From Hymenobacter sp. HSC-4F20 (GTDB taxonomy: Bacteria; Bacteroidota; Bacteroidia; Cytophagales; Hymenobacteraceae), in assembly GCF_019599275.1 (NCBI RefSeq), contig NZ_JAHZTD010000002.1:992001-1056000 (forward strand): DNA of 64,000 bases, read 5' to 3'. The position numbers and the translations under genes were made by a program. The notes beneath the pieces are model-generated. The model saw only the letters and a program-made list of their open reading frames with translations, was not told the DNA's origin and ran no database searches. Below, one piece after another: positions 43,953 to 53,438 of this stretch (position 1 is its first letter; every line of letters starts with the position of its first letter).

Positions 43953-44675
43953 ATGAAACCTACCCTTCTGCTGGCCGCCGCCCTACTTCTTTGGAGCGCG
44001 GCGCCGGTCCAAGCCCAGCGCAAAAGCAAAGCTCCGGCTTCCGCTGCCACCGACATACCTCTGACTACCCGCCGGCTCCAGCCCCTATTCGGGGGCCTTA
44101 GCCCCGCCCAGGCCGAGCAGTTAGTGGGAGCTCCCTTTCTGACTAACGTGGCCGGTAGCTTTGCCTCCCGGGCCGAAGCCAGCCGGTTTTTCAGCACCAA
44201 AGGCTACGAGTACCTGGCCGAAAGCCAGGCAGATACGGCTACGTACCGCTTTAACCTGGCCTGGGTGCTGGACCCCGCCAACCCTGACGCCTACCGGGGC
44301 CTGGGTATTGTGGCCAGCCGGGGCACTTCGCCTGAGCAGGCTATTGACTTGCTGACCCGCGGCTTGGCGCTAGCTCCTGACAACACCTTGCTACTCAGCG
44401 ACCTGGGCACCAGCTACCTGATCCGGTACGGGCAAAGCAAAAAGAAAAAGGATCTGACCACCGGCATCGAGCTGCTGGAAAAAGCTACCACCCAGGATGC
44501 CACGAATGCCGTGGCTTGGCAGCAGCTGGGCCGCGGGTACTACTACCAGGAGAAGTACGACCAGGCCTGGGCCGCCGTGCATAAGGGGCAGAGCGCCAGC
44601 CTTACCTCCATTGACTTTGATTTGATTTCCGATCTGTTAACTCACCAGCCCGATCCGCAGGGCAAGTTCAAATAA
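43953..44675 (+). CDS. Exported TPR protein
   Basis: A 240-residue protein with a signal peptide (LLAAALLLWSAAPVQAQ). The first 80 mature residues are unrecognised. From about residue 85 on the helices have tetratricopeptide character (FNLAWVLDPANPDAYRGLGI, TTQDATNAVAWQQLGRGYY). The word SLTSIDFDLISDLLTHQPDP near the end is also seen in Bacteroidota TPR proteins as I recall. It is probably periplasmic and may be cotranscribed with the outer-membrane gene 46 bases on. Confidence 0.75.
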   Translation: MKPTLLLAAALLLWSAAPVQAQRKSKAPASAATDIPLTTRRLQPLFGGLSPAQAEQLVGAPFLTNVAGSFASRAEASRFFSTKGYEYLAESQADTATYRFNLAWVLDPANPDAYRGLGIVASRGTSPEQAIDLLTRGLALAPDNTLLLSDLGTSYLIRYGQSKKKKDLTTGIELLEKATTQDATNAVAWQQLGRGYYYQEKYDQAWAAVHKGQSASLTSIDFDLISDLLTHQPDPQGKFK

Positions 44676-44721
44676 AGCAGCGCCACGGCACGTTAGACAA
44701 CGACATTCCTCCGGAGCGCGT

Positions 44722-45501
44722 ATGCCGGGGGCTCACCTACTGTCTACGCCCGTGCCTATTCGTCCGCTTTTGCCTGCCCTATTGCTGCTGACGGCCACTA
44801 CCGTGCAGCACGTCACTGCCCAGGATGGCCCCGAACGCCGCCGCCGCCACTACGATGGTAACGCCCGCCCCTACTACCGCGGGCCGGTTCGGTTAACGCT
44901 AGGGGCAGGCGCCGGCTTGTACAGCGGCGACCTAACCAGTGGCCTGGGCGAGCAGTTTGTGGGGCCCAGCCTCAGCGCCGGGGTGCTCTACAAAGTGCGG
45001 CCCCACTGGCTGGTAGGAGGCGAGGCTTCTTACATTCAGTTGGGCGCAAAAGACCAGCTACCCGAGCGCAACCTGGCGTTCCGGGGCCGCAACGGCGCGG
45101 CCGTGGCGTTCCTGCGCTTCGAGCCCCTGCGCGATGAGGGCGCCTACGCCGACCCGCGTCGGCCGGCGGCCCTGGTGAAGCCCTACCTGAAAGCCGGGGC
45201 GGGCTTCCTGATCTACAGCCCCAAAGCCTACAACGGGACTATGCGTCCCGACGACAACACCGCCTTCTTGGGCTCGGAGCGTAACGACTACCCGGCCACG
45301 GCCTTGGTGGCGCCCATCGGGGCGGGCATTACCCTGCGGCTTACCTCCCAGCTCAACGCCTCCATTGAGGGTACCTACTCCTTTACTACCACTGATCAGC
45401 TCGACGACATCAGCCCCGCCAGTGGCCGCTCCACTTCTTCCCGCAACGATGGCTACGGGCAGCTGGAGCTAAAGCTGGAATACGCTCCCTGGCGCCGGTA
45501 A
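44722..45501 (+). CDS. Outer-membrane beta-barrel protein (DUF6089-like)
   Basis: A 259-residue protein. The start has an Arg-Pro-rich stretch then a hydrophobic signal (LLPALLLLTATTVQHVTAQ). The mature part is a small barrel with alternating strands: VRLTLGAGAGLYSGDL, FVGPSLSAGVLYKVRPHW, LVGGEASYIQLG, and it ends with YGQLELKLEY, aromatic-rich as usual for strand ends. The YSGDL block resembles DUF6089 proteins. Function unknown. A terminator follows. Confidence 0.78.
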   Translation: MPGAHLLSTPVPIRPLLPALLLLTATTVQHVTAQDGPERRRRHYDGNARPYYRGPVRLTLGAGAGLYSGDLTSGLGEQFVGPSLSAGVLYKVRPHWLVGGEASYIQLGAKDQLPERNLAFRGRNGAAVAFLRFEPLRDEGAYADPRRPAALVKPYLKAGAGFLIYSPKAYNGTMRPDDNTAFLGSERNDYPATALVAPIGAGITLRLTSQLNASIEGTYSFTTTDQLDDISPASGRSTSSRNDGYGQLELKLEYAPWRR

Positions 45502-45516
45502 CAACTCTATACTAAC

Positions 45517-45549
45517 AAAAAGCCCCGCCTATAACAGGCGGGGCTTTTT
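45517..45549 (+). terminator. Terminator
   Basis: Perfect stem AAAAAGCCCCGCCT and AGGCGGGGCTTTTT with a five-base loop, 15 bases after the outer-membrane gene. A and T flanks make it work in both directions. Confidence 0.93.
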
Positions 45550-45575
45550 GCTGGGCTGCTGCCAGAGTAACCAAA

Positions 45576-45602
45576 CAGGGCCCACCAGTTGGTGGGCCCT
45601 GC
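45576..45602 (-). terminator. Possible terminator of the M4 protease gene
   Basis: Stem GGGCCCACCA and TGGTGGGCCC with a two-base loop, 25 bases beyond the protease stop. The T run on the minus strand is weak (GTTTGGTT). Confidence 0.55.
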
Positions 45603-45627
45603 ACGCAATGCTGCTATGCGCCTTCGG

Positions 45628-48024
45628 TTACTCTTTCACGAAACGCTCGTGGAAGCTCTTCTGCCCGTCGCTGACGGTAAGCAGGTAACTACCTTTGGCC
45701 AAGCCGCTTACGTTGAGGACGCCATTTTGGAAGCGGGCATTAGCTACGCGGGCTCCGCGCAGGTCTGTTACAACGGCCGACACTACCTCTGCTTTACTGG
45801 CCAGAGCAATGTGGAGCACATCGGCGGCCGGGTTGGGGTACACGACTACGGCTTTTTCAAGGGCGGTGCTCAGGGCCGAGGTGTTGGCCGTGAGCGAGGC
45901 AACCTCCGGAGCGGCCAGCGTACCGCCGCTGATGCTTACCGTGTAGTCCTCCGTTTCGCCGTAGCTGTAGCTGTTGCAGCTGGTGGTAGCCGAGGCGTCG
46001 CTCATAATCACGCGCAGACGAGTATTGCCCGATTTCGCCGTAGCAGGCACCGTGAAGGTTCCCGAAAGCGTGCCGGTACTGGCAGAGGAACCTGATACCA
46101 CCAGTTCGCCGGCATCGGTGAACACGCCGTTCTGGTTGTAGTCGATGTATACTTTCCAGTACTCGGTGTAAGCCGTGGAAGCAAAGCCGGCCGAGAAGCT
46201 GATAGTTTGGGAAGAGCCTGCTGCAATAGAGGTAGAGGTGGCAGTACCGTTGTAGTAGCCACCATCGGCGGCGGAGGTGCGGGCAAGGGTGCCCAGCTTC
46301 ACGTAGTCAATCCACTCATAGGCCACGCTGGTGCCTTTGGAAGCGCAGTAGGAAACCGTGGTGGGCGGTGGCGTGGTAGTGCCCCCACCGGCTGCGGCAC
46401 CTACCCCCACGGCGTACCACGCATTTGTAACGGCAGTTACCTGGGGTGAGCTAGCGCCGTACAGGTCGGTGGCGGCCTGAACGGTGGCCGTGCGGGCGCT
46501 GGCATAAGTAGCCGAAGCCGTCAGGTACACGCTTTCGGCGCGGTAGGCAATTTTGGCGGCGTCATCAATGCCAATGCCCGTTACGGAGTAGGCGCTACCA
46601 ATGTCGTTGGTGCCGCTCTTGCCCACCGACAGAATGTAGAACCAGTGGTTGAGTACGCCCGAGTTGGTGTGCACTCCGCCGTAGTCGTTAGAGGAAGTAG
46701 GTGAGGTAGTGGTGGCGCGCCAGTAGGTGCCTTTGTAGGTATCGGGCTGGCCTTGGGAGTTCGGGTCGCTCATGGAGCGCAGGCCGGGCTGCTGCTTGTC
46801 GATGTCTTCGCCAATGAGCCAGGTAGATTTGGTCAGGCCTAGCTTGGCGGCCGTGTACTGCTCAATAGCAGCGCCCCAGATGTCGGAGAAGCCCTCGTTC
46901 AGCGCCCCCGACTCGTTCTGATAGGTTAGGTTGGCGGTTTTTTCGCACACGGCATGGCCGATTTCGTGGCCGCACACGTCCAGGGCCGTCAGGGGGCGGA
47001 AGCGGGTCGCCCCGTCGCCGTAGGTCATCACCGAGCCGTTCCAGTAGGCATTCTCGAACCCCACGCCGTCGCCGGGGGTGTCATCGAAGTGCACGTAGCT
47101 CTTGATTTTGGCGCCGGCGTTATCGTAGGAGTTGCGGCCGTGCACCAGCTTCCAGTAGTCGTAGGTGGCCTGGGCCCCGAAGTGGGCGTCGCCGGCTACG
47201 TTGTCGAAGTTGGCGTTGTTGTACTCGGTCCAAGTGTTGTCGGCATCGGTGAAATCAACGGCGGCGGTGTAGCTGCTGCCTTTTTTGGCGTTGTAGGTTT
47301 CAATGCCCAGGCCGCGGGTGTACTCGCGTAGGCGGTACTGTCCGGCCACTACGGTTTCGTTGGCCAGGGTGCGGGTGCCGCTGTAGGCGGTGGCAAACGT
47401 GGCCGTGGCCGCCGCGTGCTTAATAATGGCATCTTGCAGTACTATCTCACCCGAGGCCGCATCTACGTAAATGTAGGCGCGGCTCAGAGGCTGCTGGGCA
47501 TACACATTGAACTTCCAGGCCAGCGTGGGCTTGCCGGCTTTCAGCGGGTTGCCGGAGCGCAGATTGCGCACAATCACCAGCTCCCCCTGGGGCTTATAAG
47601 TAGCGGTGGGGCTGTTGAGTTCGGCTTTCAGGCCGGCTTCCTCACGAGCATCCGCCCACATGTACTTCTTAGCTCCCACGAAGGCCAGAGCCCGCTCCAG
47701 GGCGGCTTTGGCATCCAAGGCGGGGGTAGTATTTAGAGCGGCAAGGCGCTCTAACTGCCCGCTGATGCTGGTTACGTCGCCCTGCTTGGCGTGCACCGTA
47801 TACTCGGCGTGCTCTACCCGGATGCCTTTGTAAAACTGCTGGTACTTTTCGTGCACGTAACCGAGGTCGTCGGTGGCCGTTTTCGATGGCACCAGCTGGT
47901 CGTCGGAAGTAAGCTGCAGCTGCTCGCGGAGGGCTTTGCCGGCTTCGCTGAGCTTGTAGGCCATACCCGCGCGGAACTGCACGAGGTAGGGGGTACCATT
48001 GTCGTGGAGGGCCTTGCTCTGCAC
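45628..48024 (-). CDS. M4 (thermolysin-like) metallopeptidase with GEVED and T9SS domains; signal peptide disrupted
   Basis: From GTG 48024 the frame has 798 residues. In order: FTP propeptide, PepSY-like segment, M4 catalytic domain with the zinc motif HEIGH (about 353-357) and third ligand Glu in ESGALNEGFSD, M4 C-terminal helical domain, a GEVED domain (YIDYNQNGVFTDAGE), and a type IX sorting domain starting VVYPNPAADV. A proper signal peptide lies just upstream in frame but is cut by a TAG at 48055-48057. Thus the gene looks complete but for one stop, and the GTG form would lack a signal for export. It may be a recent pseudogene, a base-call error, or rely on an alternative start. Confidence 0.85.
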   Translation of the reverse strand: MQSKALHDNGTPYLVQFRAGMAYKLSEAGKALREQLQLTSDDQLVPSKTATDDLGYVHEKYQQFYKGIRVEHAEYTVHAKQGDVTSISGQLERLAALNTTPALDAKAALERALAFVGAKKYMWADAREEAGLKAELNSPTATYKPQGELVIVRNLRSGNPLKAGKPTLAWKFNVYAQQPLSRAYIYVDAASGEIVLQDAIIKHAAATATFATAYSGTRTLANETVVAGQYRLREYTRGLGIETYNAKKGSSYTAAVDFTDADNTWTEYNNANFDNVAGDAHFGAQATYDYWKLVHGRNSYDNAGAKIKSYVHFDDTPGDGVGFENAYWNGSVMTYGDGATRFRPLTALDVCGHEIGHAVCEKTANLTYQNESGALNEGFSDIWGAAIEQYTAAKLGLTKSTWLIGEDIDKQQPGLRSMSDPNSQGQPDTYKGTYWRATTTSPTSSNDYGGVHTNSGVLNHWFYILSVGKSGTNDIGSAYSVTGIGIDDAAKIAYRAESVYLTASATYASARTATVQAATDLYGASSPQVTAVTNAWYAVGVGAAAGGGTTTPPPTTVSYCASKGTSVAYEWIDYVKLGTLARTSAADGGYYNGTATSTSIAAGSSQTISFSAGFASTAYTEYWKVYIDYNQNGVFTDAGELVVSGSSASTGTLSGTFTVPATAKSGNTRLRVIMSDASATTSCNSYSYGETEDYTVSISGGTLAAPEVASLTANTSALSTALEKAVVVYPNPAADVLHIALASKAEVVSAVVTDLRGARVANARFQNGVLNVSGLAKGSYLLTVSDGQKSFHERFVKE

Positions 48025-48105
48025 CCGCGAGAGGTCCTGAGCCAGGGTAGTGGACTACAAGCCGCTGAGCAGCAACAGCGTTGCCGCAGAGTATTTGTTG
48101 ATCAT
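48025..48105 (-). pseudogene. Interrupted signal peptide of the M4 protease
   Basis: Read from ATG 48105 on the minus strand the frame encodes MINKYSAATLLLLSGL, then TAG (48055-48057), then STTLAQDLSRVQ joining the protease frame. The pieces together are a good Sec signal with an ALAQ-like cleavage site (TTLAQ). The lesion is a single in-frame stop. Confidence 0.8.
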
Positions 48106-48395
48106 ACTGTGTGAGTTGGTTGTGGAGGGAATAGAACTATAGCTTCTATGCCAACACTAGGAAGGATGGCAAGGAAGAGGGAAGCAAATTAAATATTTTT
48201 TAATATTAGCCTCACGTATTTGATAACTTTCTTAGATAAAACCGGATCCATAGTGAAATCATCAAGAACTATACGCTTTACAAACTATTTACTTCATGCC
48301 TTATGGTGCATTGATCTGGGGTCTTCTACTGTCACCTTTGCGCGCAGCTAGCCTGTTGTGCAGCACAAAATTTTAAACATTCCAAGAACGCCTTC

Positions 48396-49181
48396 ATGCA
48401 AACTTCATCTTCCATAGCTAACCGCTGGACCTTAACTGGACAAACTGCCCTGGTAACCGGAGCCTCGAAAGGCATTGGGGCCGCCGTAGCGGCCGAGTTG
48501 TTAGCCCTGGGCGCGACGGTGGTAGCCGTAGCGCGCACCGCCTCCGACCTGGAGCAACAGGTGGCCAGCTGGCAACAGCAGGGCCTGAACGCCCACGCCC
48601 TCCCGGCCGACCTGAGCACTGCTGCCGGTCGGGCGCAGCTGCTGGCCCAAGTAGCGGAGCGGTGGCCCCAGCTGCATATTCTGGTGAATAACGTGGGCAC
48701 CAACATCCGCAAGCCTACCCTGGAGTATTCCGAGGAAGAATACCGTCACATTCTGGCCACCAACCTCGACTCGGCCTGGGAGCTGAGCCGCGGGGTGCAG
48801 CCGCTGCTTGCGGCGGCCGGTGGGGGTAGCATGGTCAATATCTCGTCGGTGGCGGGACTGGCGCACGTGCGCACGGGGGCCGTGTACGGCATGACGAAGG
48901 CGGCGCTGGTGCAGCTTACGCGCAACCTGGCGGTGGAGTGGGCTAGCCTGAACATCCGGGTTAACTGCGTGGCGCCGTGGTACATTCATACGCCGCTGGC
49001 CGCCGGGGTCCTCGGGAACGAAGCGTACCTGAACGAGGTGCTGAGCCGCACGCCCATGCGCCGCATTGGGGAGCCGGAAGAGGTGGCTGCTGCCGTAGCC
49101 TTTCTGTGTTTGCCGGCCGCTGCCTACATCACCGGCCAGACCCTGAGTGTGGATGGAGGCTTCTCCGTGAATGCTTTCTAG
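48396..49181 (+). CDS. SDR family oxidoreductase (tropinone reductase-like)
   Basis: A 261-residue classical short-chain dehydrogenase. NAD(P) motif TGASKGIG, structural NNVG, active Ser in VNISSVAG, and Tyr/Lys in YGMTK. The C-terminal [20 protein letters not shown] and [13 protein letters not shown] are typical. The start [18 protein letters not shown] and [10 protein letters not shown] resemble plant tropinone reductases and their bacterial relatives, but the substrate is unknown. An AT-rich 290-base region precedes it. Confidence 0.9.
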   Translation: MQTSSSIANRWTLTGQTALVTGASKGIGAAVAAELLALGATVVAVARTASDLEQQVASWQQQGLNAHALPADLSTAAGRAQLLAQVAERWPQLHILVNNVGTNIRKPTLEYSEEEYRHILATNLDSAWELSRGVQPLLAAAGGGSMVNISSVAGLAHVRTGAVYGMTKAALVQLTRNLAVEWASLNIRVNCVAPWYIHTPLAAGVLGNEAYLNEVLSRTPMRRIGEPEEVAAAVAFLCLPAAAYITGQTLSVDGGFSVNAF

Positions 49182-49235
49182 CGTAGTTACCTGCTAGATG
49201 GGCCTTTCTCATTATGGCAGAGGCTTGGTAAACTG

Positions 49236-49272
49236 ACAAGCCCTTACCCCCAGGCTGAGGGTAAGGGCTTGG
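49236..49272. terminator. Terminator-like hairpin
   Basis: Arms CAAGCCCTTACCC and GGGTAAGGGCTTG with a nine-base loop between the convergent SDR and ATP-grasp genes. T runs are weak on both sides. Confidence 0.65.
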
Positions 49273-49316
49273 TAGATCTGGAGGGGGTAATACGCCGCCC
49301 AGAAACCCGTGTCGGC

Positions 49317-50195
49317 TTACTGTGCGCTTAGCTGTTGCAGTGCGCTTTCGTAGCGTTGCAGCGAGCCTTCTGAGGAAGCCAGGTACAGGAAGGGCTCAAT
49401 CAGCTCCAGCTCCATAAGCAGAAACTCGCCATCCTGGTCCAGCCCATCCACGCGGGCGTACAGGCAGCCGGTGGCAAACGCACGCACAATGGCATCGGCA
49501 GCTTGGCGCAGGTGAGCGGGCGCCGGGCGGGGTTCGATGCCGCCGCCGAGGTAGTGCTGCACCCGGAAGTCGCCGGATTTCGGTGTTTTCAGCACGCAGT
49601 GGCTGAACTCTCCTCCAAAATAAATCAGGGACCATTCGCCTTCCTTCTGAATCTGAGGCTGGAAGGGCTGCACCAGGAAGTCCTCGTCGCGGAGCAGCTG
49701 CTCGAGTTGGGGCTGGCGGATAGCCGACTCCTGCCGGGTCAGGACGAAGGTGTTTTTAGCTCCGCCACTCACCGCAGGCTTCACTACCAGCGTGTCGTGT
49801 CCCAAGGTTTCAAACAAGGAATCTGTTTCGACGGCCTGGCCGCGGCTAAGCCAATGGGTAGGCACAATACGGACGCCGGCCGCCTGCATGTCGAGCAGGT
49901 ACTTTTTATCGGCGTTCCAACGCACGGTAGCCGCCGGGTTCAGCAGCTTCACCCCGAGACCTTCCATCCGGTCGAGCCACTGGTAGAACTCCCCTACCCG
50001 GTCGAAATAATCCCAGGGCGACTTCACTACCACCACATCGTAGCGCAGCCAGTCCACGGCCGGGTTGGTCCAGACGCGGGGCTCTACGGTGTGGCCTTGC
50101 TCGCGCAGGTAGCGGGTAAGCAGGCTATCCTCATCATCGACATTCGGGGCGGCGTACTGAGCAAGACTTTCGCAGGTAACCAGGGCAATATTCAT
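49317..50195 (-). CDS. ATP-grasp domain-containing protein
   Basis: A 292-residue ATP-dependent ligase-like protein. The N-terminal Rossmann-like part reads MNIALVTCESLAQY and YDVVVVKSPWDYF, and the ATP-grasp core shows LVVKPAVSGGAKNTF (lysine and glycine loop), FLVQPFQPQI and the metal-binding FLLMELELIEPFLY. It resembles the group annotated as glutathione-synthetase or RimK-like, which form amide bonds between a carboxylate and an amine. Substrates are unknown. It shares strand with the M20 hydrolase gene 228 bases upstream. Confidence 0.85.
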   Translation of the reverse strand: MNIALVTCESLAQYAAPNVDDEDSLLTRYLREQGHTVEPRVWTNPAVDWLRYDVVVVKSPWDYFDRVGEFYQWLDRMEGLGVKLLNPAATVRWNADKKYLLDMQAAGVRIVPTHWLSRGQAVETDSLFETLGHDTLVVKPAVSGGAKNTFVLTRQESAIRQPQLEQLLRDEDFLVQPFQPQIQKEGEWSLIYFGGEFSHCVLKTPKSGDFRVQHYLGGGIEPRPAPAHLRQAADAIVRAFATGCLYARVDGLDQDGEFLLMELELIEPFLYLASSEGSLQRYESALQQLSAQ

Positions 50196-50422
50196 GGTAA
50201 TCGGTACAGGTGAGCTGGGTTTCGCGGACAGAAGATAGCGCGACGGAACAATGGGCTACTAGACGGTAAAGGGCCGTGCAGGTTGCGCCCTACCCCCGCA
50301 AGAACTTCTAACCTGCCCTTCCGAGCAGGATGAGGACGCTAGGCTGCCTAGCCGCCGCTTCCTTGCTTGCCTCGAATTAGCTCGCCTTTTCCAGCAGTGT
50401 TTGTTAGGGGCGTAGGCGCTTG

Positions 50423-51733
50423 CTATTTCTTGCCGGCGGCGAGGTAGTCGGTGGCTAGGGTAGCCAGCGTTTTCACGCCCAGGGTCAGCCCGCTCTCATC
50501 CACGAAAAAGCCGGCGGTGTGGTGCGGAGCCGTTTCGGCGGGGTTCTTTCCTTTCGGCATGCCGCCCACAAACACGAACATGCCCGGTATCTTCTCCTGG
50601 TAGTAAGCAAAGTCTTCGGCTCCGGTTACGGCTTTCTGCACGCTTACATTGGCTGGGCCGGCGGCACTGTTCAGGCTGGGCACCATTTGGGCCGTAAGGC
50701 GTGGGTCGTTGTAGGTAACCGGGGCGTAGTTCACAATGTCGACCTCGGCAGTGGCGCCGGCACTTTCGGCAATGTTGGTGGCGGTGCGGCGTACGGCGGC
50801 CCAAATTTGCTGCTGCATTTCCTTGCTGAGGCTGCGGATGGTGCCCGTCAGCTCTACCTGCTCCGGAATGATGTTGTTGCGCACTCCGCCGTGCACCATG
50901 CCTACCGTCAGCACGGCCGCGTCCTCGGTGAGCTGGAGCTGGCGGCTGATGATGGTTTGCAGGCCCATGATAATCTGGGCGGAGGTTACCACGGGGTCAA
51001 CGGCCAGCCAGGGGTAGGCACCGTGGGCCGATTTACCTTTCACCTTAATGGTAAACACATCCGAGGAGGCCATTTCGCCACCCGGCCGGTAAGAGAGCTT
51101 GCCTACCTCCGTCTGGGCCTGAATGTGCACTCCGAAGATGGCATCGACTTTAGGGTTGGTGAGCACGCCTTCCTGCACCATCAGCTTGGCCCCGCCCACT
51201 ACGCCCGGCAACGAGCCTTCTTCGGCGGGCTGAAACACGAATTTTACGGTTCCGCTCAGGTCTTTCTTCATCTGGCTCAGCACCTCGGCGGCACCTAGCA
51301 GCATGGCTACGTGGGTGTCGTGGCCGCAGGCGTGCATTACACCTACTTCCTGGCCATTGTACATGGTGCGGGCTTTGGAGGCGAAGGGGAGGCTGTTGCT
51401 TTCCGTTACGGGCAGGCCATCCATATCGGCGCGCAGGGCCACTACCGGGCCGGGCTTGCCGCCCTTCAGAATACCTACCACGCCGGTGCGGGCTACCCCG
51501 GTTTGCACTTCAATCCCCATCTTTTTCAGCTGCTCGGCAATGAGGGCGGCGGTGCGGGTTTCCTGGTTGCCCAGCTCAGGGTGCTCGTGAATGTCGCGGC
51601 GCCAGGCAATTACCTTACTTTCCTGCTGAGCAGCGAGTTTAGCAATCCGGTCGTGGAGGGCGCTGGTTTGCGCCAGCGCGGGTGCGGCCGTCAACAAGGA
51701 GGCAGCCAGGCTAGCCGTGTAGAAAAGCTTCAT
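50423..51733 (-). CDS. Secreted M20 family amidohydrolase
   Basis: A 436-residue metal-dependent hydrolase with a signal peptide (LFYTASLAASLLTAAPALAQ). The metal site begins MHACGHDTHVAMLLG (Cys, His) with EEG in FQPAEEGSLPG, and the dimerisation domain occupies about residues 220-330. This is the amidohydrolase group of M20 that cleaves N-acyl amino acids or hippurate. ATG 51733 was chosen; 51790 gives 19 extra residues that are not signal-like. Divergent from the PAP2-related gene. Confidence 0.92.
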   Translation of the reverse strand: MKLFYTASLAASLLTAAPALAQTSALHDRIAKLAAQQESKVIAWRRDIHEHPELGNQETRTAALIAEQLKKMGIEVQTGVARTGVVGILKGGKPGPVVALRADMDGLPVTESNSLPFASKARTMYNGQEVGVMHACGHDTHVAMLLGAAEVLSQMKKDLSGTVKFVFQPAEEGSLPGVVGGAKLMVQEGVLTNPKVDAIFGVHIQAQTEVGKLSYRPGGEMASSDVFTIKVKGKSAHGAYPWLAVDPVVTSAQIIMGLQTIISRQLQLTEDAAVLTVGMVHGGVRNNIIPEQVELTGTIRSLSKEMQQQIWAAVRRTATNIAESAGATAEVDIVNYAPVTYNDPRLTAQMVPSLNSAAGPANVSVQKAVTGAEDFAYYQEKIPGMFVFVGGMPKGKNPAETAPHHTAGFFVDESGLTLGVKTLATLATDYLAAGKK

Positions 51734-51839
51734 GAGCAGGCAGGTCAGGAGGGTTGCGGAAAAGTAGTTGGCTGAAAAGGTACGCCGCAAAGCGCTTCCG
51801 ACGGAAACCCGGCTGGAAAAACCTGGCGCGCCGGGCGCT

Positions 51840-51847
51840 TATCTTTG
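51840..51847 (+). promoter_or_regulatory. Candidate -7 box upstream of the PAP2-related gene
   Basis: TATCTTTG fits TAnnTTTG. It is 122 bases before ATG 51970, so the leader would be long. Confidence 0.35.
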
Positions 51848-51969
51848 CCCTCCGGCCCTGGCGCGAGGCTCCGGCTTCGCCTGCGGGTAAGCAACTCGCG
51901 GCCGGGCTGCTTCATCTCAGCAATGCCACGCAAAGCAGAAGCTTCGGGCTACTACTCCTTTCTTATTGC

Positions 51970-52617
51970 ATGTCAACGCATTTTACCACCTGGCCTGAGG
52001 CCTGGCGACAACCGGCTTTCCGGCAACGGTTAGGGCTCGTGCTGGCCCTGCTCCTGGCTTTGGCGGCGCTGTTGCCGCGCTTCTTCGCCTGGATACAGGC
52101 CCGCCCCGGCGCTATCCTGCCCGACCCCCTGCTGTCCGTGCTGCCGGCCCGCGACGTATCGGAGCTTACGTTTGCCGTTATCTACCTGGGTATTGGCTTG
52201 GGGGTAGTCACGCTGCTGCCCCGGCCCTATCTGCTGCTGCGGGCCCTAACGGCCTACCTGCTGTTACACCTGCTGCGCTGCCTGACCCTGGCCTTATTGC
52301 CGCTGGAGCCCCCCATCGGTCTGATTCTGCTCCGCGACCCGCTGGTGGAACAGCTATTTTACGCGGCCCCCGCCCCCATCACCAAAGACCTGTTTTTTTC
52401 GGGCCACACGGCTACGTTGCTGCTGCTAGCCCTGGCCGTGCCGGCCGGGGGGCGGCGCCACATTCTGCTCGGGGCCACCCTGGCTATTGGGTTGCTGGTG
52501 ATGGTGCAGCGCGCCCACTACAGCTACGATGTGCTGGCGGCTCCCGTGTTTGCGGGCCTGAGCTTCTGGCTGGCCGGCAGGTTTATGCCTACCCCTTCTT
52601 TTCCGCAGAAGGGGTAG
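51970..52617 (+). CDS. Phosphatase PAP2-related membrane protein
   Basis: A 215-residue protein with about six helices. The catalytic pair of the PAP2_C/sphingomyelin-synthase group is visible in DLFFSGHTATLLLL (His) and AHYSYDVLAAPVFAG (His and Asp). No N-terminal domain is attached. ATG 51970 (MSTHFTTWPEAW) was chosen; the open frame starts at 51754 but that part is basic and unlike a membrane protein. It may act on lipid phosphates or lipid head groups; this is inference from the family. Confidence 0.8.
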   Translation: MSTHFTTWPEAWRQPAFRQRLGLVLALLLALAALLPRFFAWIQARPGAILPDPLLSVLPARDVSELTFAVIYLGIGLGVVTLLPRPYLLLRALTAYLLLHLLRCLTLALLPLEPPIGLILLRDPLVEQLFYAAPAPITKDLFFSGHTATLLLLALAVPAGGRRHILLGATLAIGLLVMVQRAHYSYDVLAAPVFAGLSFWLAGRFMPTPSFPQKG

Positions 52618-52627
52618 GAGAAGTGGC

Positions 52628-53413
52628 TTATTTCAGGTGCTTTTCGTAGATACCGGCCGCAATGCGCTCCGTAATACCCTTGGGAACCAGAGAAGTAAGT
52701 GCCGCCGACACTTTATTAAGCGCGCCCGGAATTACTTCGGCCTCGCCGGCCAGCATGGCCGCAATACCAAACTCTGCTACCTGTGCCGGGGTCATGGATA
52801 CTTTGTTGGCTACGGCCTGCAACTCGGAGTTCATGCCGGCGCGGTCGGCAAAATCAGTAGTGGTAGCGCCGGGGCTAAGGCAAGTGACGGACACGCTGGT
52901 GTCGCGCAGCTCGTAGCGCAGGCCCCGGGAGAAGCTGATGAGGAACGCCTTACTGGCCGCGTAGAGCGTGAGCGTCGGTACGGCCTGGTAGGCAGCCGTG
53001 CTGGCCACATTCAGGATGTAAGCCTTGGGCTGCCGGCGCAGGGTAGGGAGCAAGCCGTGGGTCAGCTCTACGGGCAGATGCATGTTGAGCTGGAGCATGT
53101 TCTGCTGCTCGGCCAGGGGTAGCTCCTCAAACCGTCCCCACAGCCCGTAGCCCGCATTATTCACCAGCACGGCCAGCTCCGTTGTAAGGGTGCCGGCCCA
53201 GGCTACTACCTGCCCCGCTGCCCCGGGAGCCGCCAAATCCAGCGCCAGATAGTGCGCCTGCCGCCCCAGTTGCCGGATTTCAGCAGCTACCCGCTCCAGC
53301 TGGTCGGAGGAGCGGGCCACCAGTAGCGCATCGTAGCCGCGGCGGGCCAGATCTAGGGCCATGGCCCGGCCAATGCCACGGGAAGCTCCGGTAATCAGGG
53401 CAGTTTTTTTCAA
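52628..53413 (-). CDS. SDR family oxidoreductase
   Basis: A 261-residue short-chain dehydrogenase. It begins ALITGASRGIGRAMALDLAR, has NNAG (VLVNNAGYGLWG), Ser in LNVASTAAYQAV and YAASKAFLISFSRGLRYEL. The layout matches the DltE/YqjQ-like group. The last 30 residues carry VSAALTSLVPKGITERI, often seen in this group. Substrate unknown. It converges with the PAP2-related gene and is separated from the dioxygenase gene upstream by an inverted repeat. Confidence 0.88.
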   Translation of the reverse strand: MKKTALITGASRGIGRAMALDLARRGYDALLVARSSDQLERVAAEIRQLGRQAHYLALDLAAPGAAGQVVAWAGTLTTELAVLVNNAGYGLWGRFEELPLAEQQNMLQLNMHLPVELTHGLLPTLRRQPKAYILNVASTAAYQAVPTLTLYAASKAFLISFSRGLRYELRDTSVSVTCLSPGATTTDFADRAGMNSELQAVANKVSMTPAQVAEFGIAAMLAGEAEVIPGALNKVSAALTSLVPKGITERIAAGIYEKHLK

Positions 53414-53438
53414 GGGAGAAGCAGTAAAAGGTAAGCTG

